DNA from: Leptoclinus maculatus
Taxonomy: Eukaryota > Chordata > Actinopteri > Perciformes > Stichaeidae
Direction: 5' to 3'
Assembly (NCBI GenBank): GCA_032191485.1
Contig: JAVDOI010000003.1
Location: 2,169,628-2,233,627, forward strand
DNA: 64,000 nt
Shown: positions 1-11,260 of the stretch, piece by piece
Layout: every line of letters begins with the position of its first letter
Numbering within the stretch: the first letter of the stretch is position 1
The notes under the pieces: model-generated
Seen by the model: the letters and a program-made list of their open reading frames with translations, nothing else
Told to the model about the DNA's origin: nothing
Database searches by the model: none
Made by a program: the position numbers and the translations under genes

Positions 1-42
1 ACAAATGATGAGCTTTTTAGGAATGACATCATACTGTAGGCA

Positions 43-400
43 ATGGATCCCAAATTACTAAGACAGAGAGGCACCCCTCTCGTCCATGATCCATGGTATA
101 AAAGCCTTAGCGCGCATGACAAACTGATTTTGACTACAGAAGCAGAAAAGGCATTTGAGGACTTAAAGACTTCCTTATCACAGGCCCTGACCCTGGGCCT
201 GCCGAGACCCGACTTGCATACACTCAGTTCATAGACCAAAAGGACTGTTACATGACATCATTACTGTGAAACGCTGCAATGTCCTTAACCCAGCTTTGCT
301 TCTTCCAAACGCAGATGATGGAGAGCCTCATGATTGTGTCGAAGTCTTGCAACAGACATGCACCACTATGTCCATAGTGCATATGAGCTGGCTGACTAGA
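43..400 (+). pseudogene. Endogenous retrovirus pol remnant (RT/RNase H region)
   Basis: Residues encoded at 43-234 contain an AEKAFEDLK...LGLPRPD stretch like the connection between reverse transcriptase and RNase H in gammaretrovirus-like and fish endogenous retroviruses. From about 265 a second stretch, KRCNVLNPALLLP...DGEPHDC, resembles a more downstream part of the same pol, in a separate frame after a stop near 232. The two parts are closer than in a full pol, so sequence between them is lost. No integrase or env is visible before the LTR-like end that follows. What is seen is motif similarity recognised by eye. The assignment to an ERV rather than a Ty3/Gypsy element is an inference. 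Confidence 0.65.
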
Positions 401-404
401 CATT

Positions 405-698
405 GACAACACGCTGTCTGTTTCTCAGACATGTATAAAAGTTCCTCTCAGGACCGAGAGAGTGATCAGACTTCCCCGACTCTCACCGAGTGGAGGAACT
501 CTGACCTTTTTCAGCTGAGAAAGAATCCTGTGACTTTGTTTGTATTTAGTTGACTCTGTTAGCTCTTATTGAATCATGTTTGACGAGTTGTACACTCTTG
601 ATAATTTTTCTATATCTTACCCTGTAATAAATTCTTAAAGACACGGAGCTTAAGATACTTTTGATTTCTCACAAGGAAATACATTAATTTCCACCACA
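405..698 (+). repeat. LTR-like end of the retroviral remnant
   Basis: The segment downstream of the pol remnant has a TATAAAA box at 434-440, a polyadenylation signal AATAAA at 626-631, and ends near 698 in a CA-containing motif. This order fits a U3-R-U5 structure. No matching 5' LTR lies in the window because the element starts before or at base 1. The left limit is approximate and target-site duplications cannot be tested. Confidence 0.5.
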
Positions 699-705
699 AC
701 GAGCA

Positions 706-790
706 CTTTCACTTTTTGTACTGTTAGTATATTGTGATACTTTTACTTTTGTACTTTTACTTAAGTACAAGATCTGAGTACTTCTGGATG
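706..790. repeat. Interspersed repeat fragment, 'acttttacttaagtac' type
   Basis: The words 'tacttttacttaagtac' and 'gatctgagtacttctgg' recur very widely in teleost DNA, where I associate them with a nonautonomous DNA transposon. Only about 85 bp are present. Confidence 0.45.
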
Positions 791-819
791 AATGGGTGAA
801 ACATACATAGAATGTAACG

Positions 820-1110
820 TACCAACAGAATGAATGGATGAAATGAGGGATGGGAGGAGGATGTGGGAAGGGAAGGAATGGAAAAAGGAAGCTAGGGAAG
901 TAATAATAGAAAGGGGAGTGTGGAAGTGCTAAAGGCATGGAGGGAGGAATAAATGCACTGATGGATGGAGGAAGACAAGCGGATGGATGGGTAGCAGGAC
1001 AAATGGTGAAGGAGGAGGATGTGTTGATGGGATGGACAGGGGGTAGACGGGGAGAGTGAAGTATTTAAGGGAGGGTAGACAGATGCATGGATGGTTCAGG
1101 GGTAATGGAA
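820..1110. repeat. Degenerate GGA/GATGG purine-rich tract
   Basis: The + strand is dominated by interrupted ggaagg, ggatgg and gatggatgg words with few pyrimidines. No uniform unit remains. It is low-complexity DNA, not coding. Confidence 0.7.
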
Positions 1111-1555
1111 CGATAAGCTAAAGGATTAGAATTTTACAGTCTGCTGACAGTGGAGTTAGACACATATGTAACAGTCAACATGACTAACTTTAACATAGGC
1201 CAACAGAAAGACAAAACAGAGATGTTCAAAGTTGTACTCTTTTTAGATTGTGTTGCAATATGGAAGAAAACATAATTTTATTAGCAACCGAATACACAAT
1301 TGTAAAATTAACCACTGCTGGACACACAAAATAATATAGTATTAAAATAGTATTAAAATACTTTACTTTGAAAACCATCTATTTGAATTATGTGGTTTGA
1401 ATTCCCCTTTTTGAAATGTATTTTTTGTTAGATTTCATGACAGAGAATAGGATAGAGGTCTGATCAGTTTCATTTAGATTCAGAGGCTCAGTTGCTTATC
1501 CTTGGTAGCCCCAATGTATAACTTTTACGTTTTTTTTTAGCCACACTAGCAACAT
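1111..1555. other. AT-rich unassigned sequence
   Basis: I see no coding motif, no RNA gene and no recognised repeat. A local duplication of 'tagtattaaaa' occurs at 1338-1360. Confidence 0.5.
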
Positions 1556-1905
1556 GTCTCTATGATTGGCACTGTTGGTCGATCGGTCCACTGCTCCGAT
1601 CCAGACTATGCTATCTCAAGAACTTCTGGATGGAATGGCACGCACTGATTATCACCAGTGCGTCAAGATACAATTTCTTTCACTACTTTGTTCAAATACC
1701 TGCAAAATATTGGCATCAGCCTCAGCTGCACTTTATGTTTAGTGCTAATAAGCAAATGCTAGCATGCTAGCATGTTAAACTACGATGGTGACCATGGCAA
1801 ATATTGCACCGGCTAAATATTAGCACATTGACATTGCTTTTGTGAGCTTGTGAGCATGCTGATGTTATTATTTAGCTCACAGTACTGCTGTGCTTAGAGC
1901 AGCAC
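1556..1905 (+). repeat. Family B interspersed repeat, copy 1
   Basis: The copy runs from 'gttggtcgatcggtcca' through 'tctcaagaacttctggatgg' and 'tcagcctcagctgca' to the 'gctagcatgctagcatg' core and 'gtgagcatgctgatgtta'. The same order of words is found at 38,150-38,800. This copy lacks an internal block that the other has. An 8-bp perfect inverted repeat, acgcactg/cagtgcgt (1640-1663), sits in it. Family recognition is from memory plus the internal match. Confidence 0.7.
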
Positions 1906-2045
1906 TGTGTGGGATTTAGTGGCATCTAGTGGTGAGGTTTCAGAATGCAACCAACTGAATACTCCTCGGCTCACAAGTGTGTCGGAGAACCAACCATGGC
2001 CTTCAGGTAATGTAAAGTGAAAGGCAAAGACCATTGTTTTTGTCA
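1906..2045 (+). repeat. Family C interspersed repeat
   Basis: 'ggcatctagtggtgagg', 'gcaaccaactgaatactcc' and 'ggccttcaggtaatgtaaa' in this order mark a short repeat I recognise from other teleost sequence. It abuts family B with no spacer. Confidence 0.6.
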
Positions 2046-3450
2046 AGGAGAGAGAGAAAGGGCCCAAAAAACCCCCCATTTCACCCAGTCTTCGGTGAGA
2101 CCAGACATTGTCTTTGTCTCTGAGGACACAAGACAGCTCATCAAGTGGCGATGACCTGGTGCATGCCAGTGCATGTGGGCTGTAGGGGGTTTGCAAGTCA
2201 TTCTCTCAGCAAGACCATCAAGAGTCATCAGCATCAACGTGGAGGCGGCAGAGAAATTATCTAGATGGCTCTGGCTGAAAAGGAGTGACCAGTGAGGCCA
2301 GTAGAGTGTCACTTTGACAAAGGCCGAGGCCCGATTGACCTCGGTCAGTTCACCTGGACAATGGTGTCTGCTGCAAGACCCAAAACACCCAATGACTGCA
2401 AGATACAACGCTGATGATGTGTCCAAGTGTGTATGTAAGAACAATATTGATTAAACTTCACAAATACATGTTCAGTTGCTTACTAGATTTAAAACATTAC
2501 AACCTTTGTGTGCTTTAATTTTGAAGATACTGAGATTATGATCTCAGCGTGAATATATAAACCAAGAAAATTATGAATAGAATCAGTAAAGTGGATGTCA
2601 TGTTAATGAATTGTTATTAATTTAAAATAAAAAAAAGTCCTTATATATTTTTGCTTTCAGTTTTTTGATGTCATACATTTTGATCAAGTGCAACTTTTCT
2701 CCTTGCTGCTGGACACATAGAAAGATAAATGGTTTTGACTGGTACCCGAAAGTTTGGATTCATTGTTATCTAGTATGCTTTTTCTACTTGGGCCAACCTT
2801 GTCATGTGCACCAAAGTGGAGTGAGAGAAATAATGGATGCAGAGAGAAAAGCAGAGGTCTGCATGGAGGGAATGTCCAGAGGCTTAATGCACCCTGAATG
2901 CTATGGGACATTACTGATGCGAGCGGGTCGCTCCAAATCGCTCCCCTCAGGATCAGAGGAGCGTTGTGGCGCTGGAAGACCCCATGGCTCATTGAAAGGG
3001 GTCAGAGGCGAGGCGCTCTGCTCCATTTAGCAGCCTACTCATGATGGATGAATGGAGGGAGGGAAGGATGGAGGGGAGGAGCGGTGCCCTGCTGAGCGAG
3101 TGGGGAACAGGGCACCACCAGAGACCTCCTCTTGGAGCGGCGAATGGTGGTAATGGGTGGTAATAGGAACAGGCACAGGTGGAGTCAAAAGTGAATGCAG
3201 TGTTTTCGGTCAGCATTCCCATGTGTTGTAGAAGCATTGTGTCGAGGTAAATGGGAGAGGATTTCAAGATGTCATCAAATAGTTTAGAAATGTCTTAAAC
3301 ATATTTGAAATAATAAGTTAATGTGTTAATGTGGATTTTTCTCATGGAGATGGTTCAGTTGTTGTTGTAATGAGATGTTCAGTTCCTGCTCTAATAACTG
3401 ACATTGTGCTGGCTGTCGCATTTCACATTTTGCTTTGTGCATGTTTTCAC
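2046..3450. other. Unassigned noncoding sequence
   Basis: Open frames of up to 133 codons on both strands overlap each other and show no family motif. The stretch 2830-3260 is GC-richer than its flanks and could be constrained noncoding DNA, but nothing specific supports this. Confidence 0.45.
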
Positions 3451-3454
3451 CTTA

Positions 3455-3790
3455 TTCAACAGATGTGGGGACGTTTTTGCTGCCCATGAGGAGGATTTTG
3501 GTTAAACGGGAGTGATCAAACACTCCATCCCTACAGGTATGGCACCTGTAGGTCCATAGCCCTTTCGATCTGAACATGTACTAAGAAGTGTGGGAGATCC
3601 TAAATAGAATGATCCATTATGTACCTGGGCAGCACCAGTTGTCCTGGTCCGCAAAAAAGAATGGGGAGTCAAGATGCTGTGTGGATCATTGGAAGTTAAA
3701 TGCTGTTACACATAAAGATGCTCAACCTCTTCCTAGAATCGCAGAAGCCCTTGACAACACTGACAAAAGCCAGCATCAGGTACACGTCTG
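3455..3790 (+). pseudogene. Ty3/Gypsy-like reverse transcriptase remnant
   Basis: The translated + strand shows, across several frames, DVFAAHEEDFG near 3470-3502, then WAAPVVLVRKK near 3626-3660, then VDHWKLNAVTHKDA and PLPRI near 3683-3745. These correspond in order to the N-terminal part of a retroelement reverse transcriptase, in which a W-A-A-P-V-V-L-V-R-K-K type motif precedes the fingers domain. There are stop codons between the first two blocks and at least one frameshift near 3662-3675. The YXDD catalytic block and everything downstream are absent. It is a dead fragment. An endogenous-retrovirus origin is less likely but cannot be excluded. Confidence 0.75.
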
Positions 3791-4284
3791 TCTTTGCCTT
3801 GTGCATGTTCTCACCTTGTTCTTTTAGTTTATTAGGATCCCAGTGGAGTGTGTAGCATGAAAATCACCCCGACATGAGAATGTGGAATGAAGGACACCTC
3901 CCCAGCACAGGTGTTAGGTATTTGCATCTGACACGATGTCATTGGTGTGAGCTGCATGGTGGTTGTCCCAAAACCAAGCCTGTTTTTTTAATTTTTTTAT
4001 TAAACTACATTTGATTTTAAATAGGAGGATTGATTGTTATGACTGGCTGTAGACAGGATTAACCCTCTGATGATTTTATGTGAATTGCGCAACAAACTAG
4101 TGAGCAATTACCAAGAGCCACTACGGCATACGGCCGTCCTGCCTAAGGCTACCAGCTGCTGGTATGAGAGACTTAGCCCAGGACTCCAAAACAGCTGAGG
4201 GTAACTCCTTCCTTGTGCGGACCAGGCCCTGCTCAGGCAATACATTCTCACTCTCAACTCGTCAAATCTCACAGCTTGGTCAGT
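3791..4284. other. Unassigned sequence after the RT remnant
   Basis: Words around 3798-3822 ('cttgtgcatgttctcacctt') echo 3434-3455, just before the RT remnant. This suggests a short flanking duplication or a repeated element edge. Nothing else is recognised. Confidence 0.35.
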
Positions 4285-4850
4285 GGCCCTACGCTTCAAA
4301 CTATGACGCTCTAGGTTCCCCTCTAGAGACAATTTTGGATGTCTGAGAGACGGAGTGTCAGTTTCTGGTCATGACATTCATACAGTGTCTTTCACTAAAA
4401 TAAACTTCCAAAGTAGGTTTACTTAGTTTTTTTCGTTTACTTACGCAACACAACTACTGTGGTGAGGTTCAGGAAAAATCATGGTTTGGGTTAAAATAAG
4501 CAAGTTTGTTACCTAAAATAACTTCACTTGTTACGTAACGGGCTCTAGTAAGGTCCGGAAGGTACATAGCAAAACTCAGGTTAAATAAGTCAATGATGAC
4601 TTGGTTTTACACAGGACGCAAACAGCGGGTTCACGAACAGCGGTCTCCTGGGTGCAAGTCCTGTGTTTGCTTGACCCGTACACCCTCCACTCCCACCCAA
4701 CCTACTTGGAATTTAAAGTACGGCAGTTGCTCTGAGCGTGGGTTTACTTTGGAGTTAGTCGAAAGCCCGGTGCGTCTCATACAGATGCTAAAGGGTGCCA
4801 AGAGTTTTTGGTCAAACTGCTTCAAGCTCAAGTTACAATTTGGTTTCTAC
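4285..4850 (+). repeat. Family A interspersed repeat, copy 1
   Basis: It carries 'ttcccctctagaga', 'aataaacttccaaagtagg', 'aaaatcatggtttggg', 'ttaaaataagcaagtttg', 'ttacgtaacgg', and the later 'acacaggacgcaaacagc...ggtctcctgggt' block. The same blocks recur in the same order at 12,070, 34,700 and 36,590, and inverted at 13,740, 43,020 and 44,100. An 86-codon open frame inside it is not coding. Confidence 0.75.
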
Positions 4851-5500
4851 TGAGTATGAGTGTGTTCCTTGCCAGTCAATTAAAAGTACATTTTACCAAC
4901 TGATATGAATGAGAAAGTCAGATAAGTAGTCATAGTCTACATAACCACCAAATGAAGTTTAAACATGGTGCAAACACAAAGTGACTCAATGACACACTGC
5001 AATGAAGTGAAGGCTTGGCTTTCAGCCCAGACTTTGGCTATATCCAATTTGTCGTCTACCAGGTTTTGGGCCCTCTCCAATATTGCTAAAATATATATTT
5101 TGATGGTTTTTTTTCTGGTCCAAGATGCGCGATCCAGCAGTATGAGTAGTCAGATAAAAGGGAACCATCTCCGAGGAGAGCAGGCAACATGGCCGACTGG
5201 ATCAAAGTCCCATCGCCTGTGTACCGTGACGCTTATCTCTGCTAACCTCGCCACCAGATAGCACTGCTAATTTGTTGAGCCACTGGCGAACGTCACAAGG
5301 TGACTCTTCGCTTCCGTCGCTCGAGGGAAAACTACTTCAAAAACTGTGTGACTAGAAAAATAACACTCCGGTTAATTAATCATGAGATATGTGACGACGG
5401 CATGCAGGTAGTGTGAACAAAGTGTAGCGCTCTGGCCTGGCGTGCTAGCGTAACTAATGGCGATGCTACGGCACCGCCAACAAGTGTGGATTCCCTGGCT
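4851..5500. other. Unassigned, partly CpG-rich sequence
   Basis: From about 5130 to 5470 CpG density rises. I see no coding similarity in the 98-codon + frame starting at 4965. It may be an old repeat. Confidence 0.35.
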
Positions 5501-5555
5501 TTAATTCCAAGAGGGCGAGGAGTGTGTGTGCCTGGGCTTGTGAGAGGAGTCAAGG

Positions 5556-5592
5556 AGCGTGTGTGTGTGTGTGTGTGAGTGTGTGTGAGTGT
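5556..5592 (+). repeat. (GT)n microsatellite, imperfect
   Basis: A run of GT units interrupted by 'gagt' motifs. Confidence 0.85.
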
Positions 5593-6480
5593 GAAAGAGG
5601 GAGGGAAGGAGGAAGAGAGAGGCTGTGTGGGAGGAGGCAGCTATGCTAGCTCCTAGGAGAGACTGAGAGGGCGAAGGGTCATTATTGACTGAATGAATTT
5701 TTAAAGAGGGCCCTCGTCAGGGGTGGGAGGGGCAGTGAGTCCGTGTGTGTGACTGTTTGTGTGTAAAATCATACTGGATACTGTTCTACAGCATAGCACT
5801 TCTTTCTCCTCCTTCTCCCCTCGCTTTTCATTGTGCCAATGTACATAAATGCCCGCTGTACACCTCCTCGAGCCCCATGACCAACTCTGACCCTGCTGCT
5901 TCACTATATAGGCTCTATAGTTTCTATGCACACCGGGAAAGCCTTATTGATTGCCCTTTCCCACCCTTTAACAATCAATGGCAGACCTGGTTTTAGGAGG
6001 AGAGCCTCCGGGAGGGCGGAGGGAGGGTTTCGGAGGGAGCGAGCAGAGGTGAGGAGCATGGTTGGTGAGGAAAACAACAACACTGAGTCCTTGGTTTTTT
6101 TCCTCAGGAGGTGGTAAAAGGACAGAGAGAGAGAGACAGAGGGGGGGGGGGGTACTTAAGGCCATAACATCCAGTTCTTTGGATGTTGGCAGCCAGGCCA
6201 GCCTTGCTGTGAGAAGTACCCAGAGGCGGTGCATGTTTTGCGGGGAGACAGATAGGGAGAGATGGGGGGGGGGGGGGGGGGTGTTGTGGTGGTTTAGGAA
6301 ATGCTCTGTATGTTCACTGACCCTGGCAGATAGCAGATGAAAGAGGGAGGGGGGTATTCAATCATACTAATCCTCCCCCCCACCACCCTCACTGCATCAA
6401 TACACACACACACACACTCCGGAGAGCAGCCACACTCATTAGTGCCAGCGAGACCCGCTGTTGGATAGAGCTGGAACACC
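5593..6480. repeat. Purine/G-rich tract with homopolymer G runs
   Basis: Purine-rich + strand including a G12 run at 6141-6152 and a G18 run at 6264-6281, with 'gagagagagagaca' between. An ordinary-looking stretch at 5745-5990 interrupts it. No gene is supported. Confidence 0.7.
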
Positions 6481-6489
6481 GTCTCAAAG

Positions 6490-6830
6490 CTCCCCTCTTT
6501 CTCTCTCTCTCTCTTCTTCTTTCATTCTCTCCTGGTGTCCCTCCCCCTCTGCGCTCCTTCCATCGCCGTCTTCCCTCCGTCCATCTCAGCCAATTTGGCC
6601 CTCGTGTTTGCTTCCCCAGCTTCTCCTTTATCACCCGTCTACTCAAATCTTTACACAAGCAGCTCAGCTCTCGCCCGTCCATCTTTTATCTTCCCTTCAT
6701 TTCCTTCCGTCTTCCTTATCCATCCACTCGTCCTCCCTACTTTCCACCCTCTCACTTGATTCTTCCCTCCCCTCTCCTCTGCCTCACCCATCACTTGATT
6801 CCCCGCACAATCCTCCCCTCCAATCCTTGC
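6490..6830. repeat. Polypyrimidine tract
   Basis: The + strand is very rich in tctctct, tccctcc and ccttcc words. Serine/leucine-rich open frames of up to 132 codons here come from the base bias, not from a gene. Confidence 0.8.
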
Positions 6831-8765
6831 TAGTCTCTGCTCCCGTGGTGGAGGGGTGATTTGGAGGATTAGGCCCGTGGCAGGGTTGTTGCTGTGTCAG
6901 TCTAACATGCAGGGATCTGGACCAGAGCTCAGTCCAAATCCCTTCCTCCACGCCTGCCTGCCCGGCCACCGAATTAGTGGCTTCAGCCTCTCTTCCATCT
7001 TTCTTCTCCCTCATCCCTTTCTCTTCCGACGCCTGGCATCCCCTCCTCCTGTATGTTCTCTGTCGACGTGTTTTTGTCTCCAGCGCCTTTGGGCATATTC
7101 CAATTCCACTTTTGTGAATCTTTTTCCGTTATTCGTGGCTCTTTTATCCTGCATATTCATAAAAAAAAGAAGACACATCAAGCTTTCACGTTGAGGGTAT
7201 TACATTGTGATACCTGATCACATCACCCCACAGTGTTCTTAACACCACTGTGTATATTTCACCGATTCTTTGATTTGACCCGCCTAGTCCTTCACTGCAG
7301 CATTGACCTTTTGAACCCAAAACAACCAGAAATCCTTAGAAAAGCTATTTTATGAATCCATTTGGCTGTTTTTTATAAGAGCCTTTGCAACAAGATGAGG
7401 GGAAGCTATGTGAGTTGTATTCAAGTTCTGCTCCTTCAGTTGAAGTAATACATTCGGCAATAGCCCTCTTTGTATGCCAAGAAAACACCTACTTTTAAAA
7501 ATCCTTAGCAGACTTAAATATGTCATTCTCCCTCATAACCCAATCCTTCTTAAAATATCAGGGGCCAAATGCTCTTTTTTTAATTGCAGCTCTAGGGAAG
7601 TATACAGTCAGCTCTTCCTTTAGCAGCCTTGTGGGAAGTCAATGAAAGCAGGTTAGCTCCACTTCACTGAGGTTTTTAAACCTTCGGGCCAGTTCTTTAA
7701 ACAAACGGGGAGACTGAGCTGAGAGAAACTACGTGGTCTTTTAAAGGATAATTACAGTTTATTACAACTAAGACACACACAAGTAGTCAGATGATCACAC
7801 AGGCTGTGAAGAAGCCGACAGTTCAGATTCAGAGAACCAAAACCAAATCATTTTCATAATTTACCTTTGCCAGGAGATCCACTGAAATACGACTTATAGA
7901 AGTAAAGCTGTCATCGGGAACAGGTGGAGGTGTTGGGAAACCCAGATGATGGATACAATAGCCAGGTTTCCATCCACATTTTTTTCAAATTTGAATCTAA
8001 TTTCCAGAAAATCAGGATTTGGTTCATCAAGATAAACAGTCGGTGGTGCTAATTGTCCAGTCAGACGCCATTAGAGTATCACAGAAGAGCAAGATGGTAT
8101 AGTTAAAAGAGGTCCAATAAATGTAGACAACGTGATGCAAATATTGCATTTATTTAAGTTTCACTTTTTGACCTCACCGATTTTGATTTGAACACATTTT
8201 TCCCTGGATGTTAATCTTCATGAGAGAGTGTCAGAAGGTGATCCGATTCACCAGAACGACCAACCAATCAGGAGACAGGAGCCATCAAAGTTGACCTTTA
8301 TTGGACGACCAGTCCTCCTAAAGATCTTATTAAAATATTATCATAACAGTATGATTATCTGATTATCAAACAGTCACCAAACAAGGTGATCCACAATCTC
8401 AATACTTTTCGTCGAAATAAATACAAATGCAAATGTATTTATTTTTATCTCAAATCTTATTTTGCAAAAAAGATTTCTTTTGGTTTTCATTTTTTAATAT
8501 GGGGTTAATACTTCTTTAAATCTCATGAAGTTTTCTCGTTGTGCCTGTTGTGGTGGGTCACTTTAACACGATTCCATTGCACTTTAACGCATTTTGCTTT
8601 TATCGATACACCAACTTTTTCACCTCAGACAAGCATTAAAACATGTTCCTACATTCTTTTCTTCTTTTGTTTAAATAATAATCTGCAGGATAACCACCAC
8701 TACACCCGGCTTTATCTTCAAAAAGGTGCTGGAAGTATCAAAAAGCTCAAACAGGTAGAATAGAT
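6831..8765. other. Unassigned AT-rich sequence
   Basis: About 1.9 kb without any coding motif or repeat I recognise. Frames are short. A poly-A run follows 7160. Confidence 0.5.
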
Positions 8766-8769
8766 ATCC

Positions 8770-8900
8770 GCACGCTAAAATCTATGCAGAGAAGACTTTA
8801 TTTGTAGCTTTCAGTCTGAAGGACCTTCAGCAGAGCTTACATCTTGCAACATGTATACTCTGATGAAGGTCCTTTTCTCTGCATAGATTTAAGTGTGAGC
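8770..8900. mobile_element. Small foldback (MITE-like) element
   Basis: The arm at 8770-8792 (gcacgctaaaatctatgcag...) is the inverse of 8876-8900 (tctctgcatagatttaag...), with 15 consecutive matching bases and further imperfect pairing. An inner pair, 8821-8829 and 8864-8872 (ggaccttca/tgaaggtcc), extends the fold. A 131-bp nested inverted structure fits a nonautonomous DNA transposon. No clear target duplication was found. Confidence 0.6.
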
Positions 8901-9428
8901 TATCGGTTCTATCAGTTTGAATAATATTAAAATATGATATATTATTCAGTAACATAACATTGACCTGGCCATTCTGCTGCCTGCCGAGTACTTTTGCTTT
9001 CATTTTAATTTTGTTGCTCACATCTCAGCAAATTGAGCACAGTTTTATCATAAACGACAATAACCAAAACCACGACAATAATATCCTAGTTGTAACAAAC
9101 CAAGGCTATCATTTACTTCACGGTGACATTTTTTATTTCTTTTTACGTCTTGATTTGTCCGTCTATTAAAAGTCTTTACTGACTAATGGGAGGTGAGCGG
9201 TGCATCCAGCATGCATCAGTAGTCTAGTCAGCTGATGTCCATTGTCAGTAATTCTGCTGCTGTGTGACTGAGCTGGGTGTCTGACCGCGGACCAGCAGAG
9301 GAGGTGGTTACACACTCATTTCATGGTGCTCTGTTACCGTCTCTGCCGTTCTATGTGTTGGAGCCTCACCGGGCCCAGGGGACAGGAGCAGGTTACACCG
9401 ATGCTGTCTGAAGGACACTGGGACGCTG
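8901..9428. other. Unassigned sequence
   Basis: Nothing recognised. The 69-codon + frame at 8960 lacks any motif. Confidence 0.4.
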
Positions 9429-9452
9429 TGTGTGTGTGTGTGTGTGTGTGTG
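9429..9452 (+). repeat. (GT)12 microsatellite
   Basis: A perfect GT run followed by a short 'gagacagagagaga' tail. Confidence 0.9.
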
Positions 9453-9733
9453 AGACAGAGAGAGATAATACATTGTAAAGGTTGCTTTTAGTCCCTACAC
9501 ATATATGTGTATGTGCATCTGTGAAATCCTACACCGCTACCCACAATTGAACAGACACAATAGCTTTAGGTGTGTTGGTGACAATGGCTGAGTGGAGAGT
9601 CCACTGCCATGGAGTCCCCCGGCACAGCAGAGTAACGGGCTGATACAATACAGTGGTAGTCACATGAATAGCAGCCTGATCAAGGCCAGCACCGCGGCAC
9701 AAAGAGACAGGTCTTGACAGGAATATTAAACAG

Positions 9734-9759
9734 GTGTGTGTGTGTGTGTGGGGGGGGGA
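9734..9759 (+). repeat. (GT)n followed by G9
   Basis: A GT run passing straight into a run of nine G. Confidence 0.85.
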
Positions 9760-10140
9760 AATTATGTTTCTGATCTTTTTTTTATTTTTTTATGTCGGAT
9801 GTGCTTTGGTGGAAGCGCACCACAAAGAGACAGGAAGAAAGAAGAACATTATGACATGGCATATGACATATTGCAGGTCTTTATTCTAACATTAAGATAA
9901 AATCATTTCCATCACACCACAAAACAAAAGTCTCTCTTTGGTGCTTAGGGTTAAATTCTCTAAAATCTGACACGTAGTTCATCCAAATTAACATTTGATT
10001 CCATATTTCAGAAACAATGAACTCTTGAGGTCAGTTTTATGCATCACACAGTGGTCATAATTCGGATGCCCACGGATGCATCAGTAAAAATCATATATCA
10101 TCTATTAAGTATAACTCATCTTGTGTGTTATCACTACGTA
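9760..10140. other. Unassigned sequence
   Basis: AT-rich, no recognised feature. Confidence 0.4.
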
Positions 10141-10149
10141 TTTGTTGCT

Positions 10150-10300
10150 TACCTCACGTCATTTTCAATATAAGATGCTAAGAACGAGCGCTTTGGAAGT
10201 AAGGTGACGTCGGATAAAGAGCGAGAAAGTCCACGTGAGGACGACGAGGTGGATGAATGGGTCAAACACACACTTTAATCCAGGAGGATGATACTTTTAG
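10150..10300 (-). repeat. Family A fragment, inverted
   Basis: 'ggtggatgaatgggtcaaa' and the following words match the inverted copy at 43,120-43,170 ('ggtggatagatgggtcaaa'). Only the 3' part of the family is present. Confidence 0.5.
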
Positions 10301-10639
10301 TGGGCACTAAATATTCTGTGGGACTCCTAATTTTAGAAAACAGGAAACAGGAAAAAAATGACACCAAAGATAGTAGAGATGCACCAATCAGCAGTCTCAG
10401 ATCTAACTGATTATGCCCTGCTCAAATGTACGATGTTTCACGTTGCGCTCCACGTCTCGTGAATTTTTCAATTAAATAAAAATGACAAAAATGTTTGTGT
10501 AAACTGCCAGTTATAGTTCTTGGATATAAATACAATCTGCCCTCCCGTGTCACCCTCTAGTGTGAAACAAAAACTCAACAATTCACTTATTTATGTTGAC
10601 TACTTAACATGCAACACAGTCTCACAGTGAATGAAATGC

Positions 10640-11260
10640 AAGCTGTTGGTTTCTTGGACTTTTTGTTTTGGGACAACATTACACTTAAAGAAGAAAGTTA
10701 GGTTCAGGCAACAAAAGAACTGAGTTAGGCATAATTTAGGTTATGCAACATTGGTCTCATAGTTTGTTGGAAACATTCCTCTGCCCTACCACCAACCATA
10801 AGTGGTTTTCAAGAGACTTAATACTGTGTCACTTGCTCTGGATGTGTTTAATTCAGGTGACCACTACCACTAAAAAGCATCCTAATTGACTTTCCATTGG
10901 CATTGTTTTATGCTGATCAACATGAAAGAAATTGACGATTAGTGTCCCCGTACACAAAACCAATAGGTTGCATTTCTGTGACTATTTTCATGGATGATAC
11001 TGAGCTGTAACTTCACGTAACAAACGTACATCTTTAAACACAAACCATGAACCTTTCCCAAACACAAGCAGGTAGTTTTGTTTGAATTCACAACGTTAAC
11101 CACATGTCTACAACTGCAACCGAGCGTCCGTATGTGACGAGTGTGGAATGAGACAGACCGTTAAAAGTCACGCTGAAAGTTTAAAATGTGATATGACACA
11201 TGAAATGTCCTTTAAAGCTAAGAATAGGTCTTTTTCATGACATCACGTCATAGTGGAAAA
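10640..11260 (+). repeat. Family A-related fragments
   Basis: 'aggttcaggcaacaaaag' near 10,700 and 'ggtagttttgtttgaattc...cacaacgttaacca' near 11,070 resemble family A and the copy at 29,270-29,470. The intervening sequence is unassigned, so this may be two separate pieces. Confidence 0.45.
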
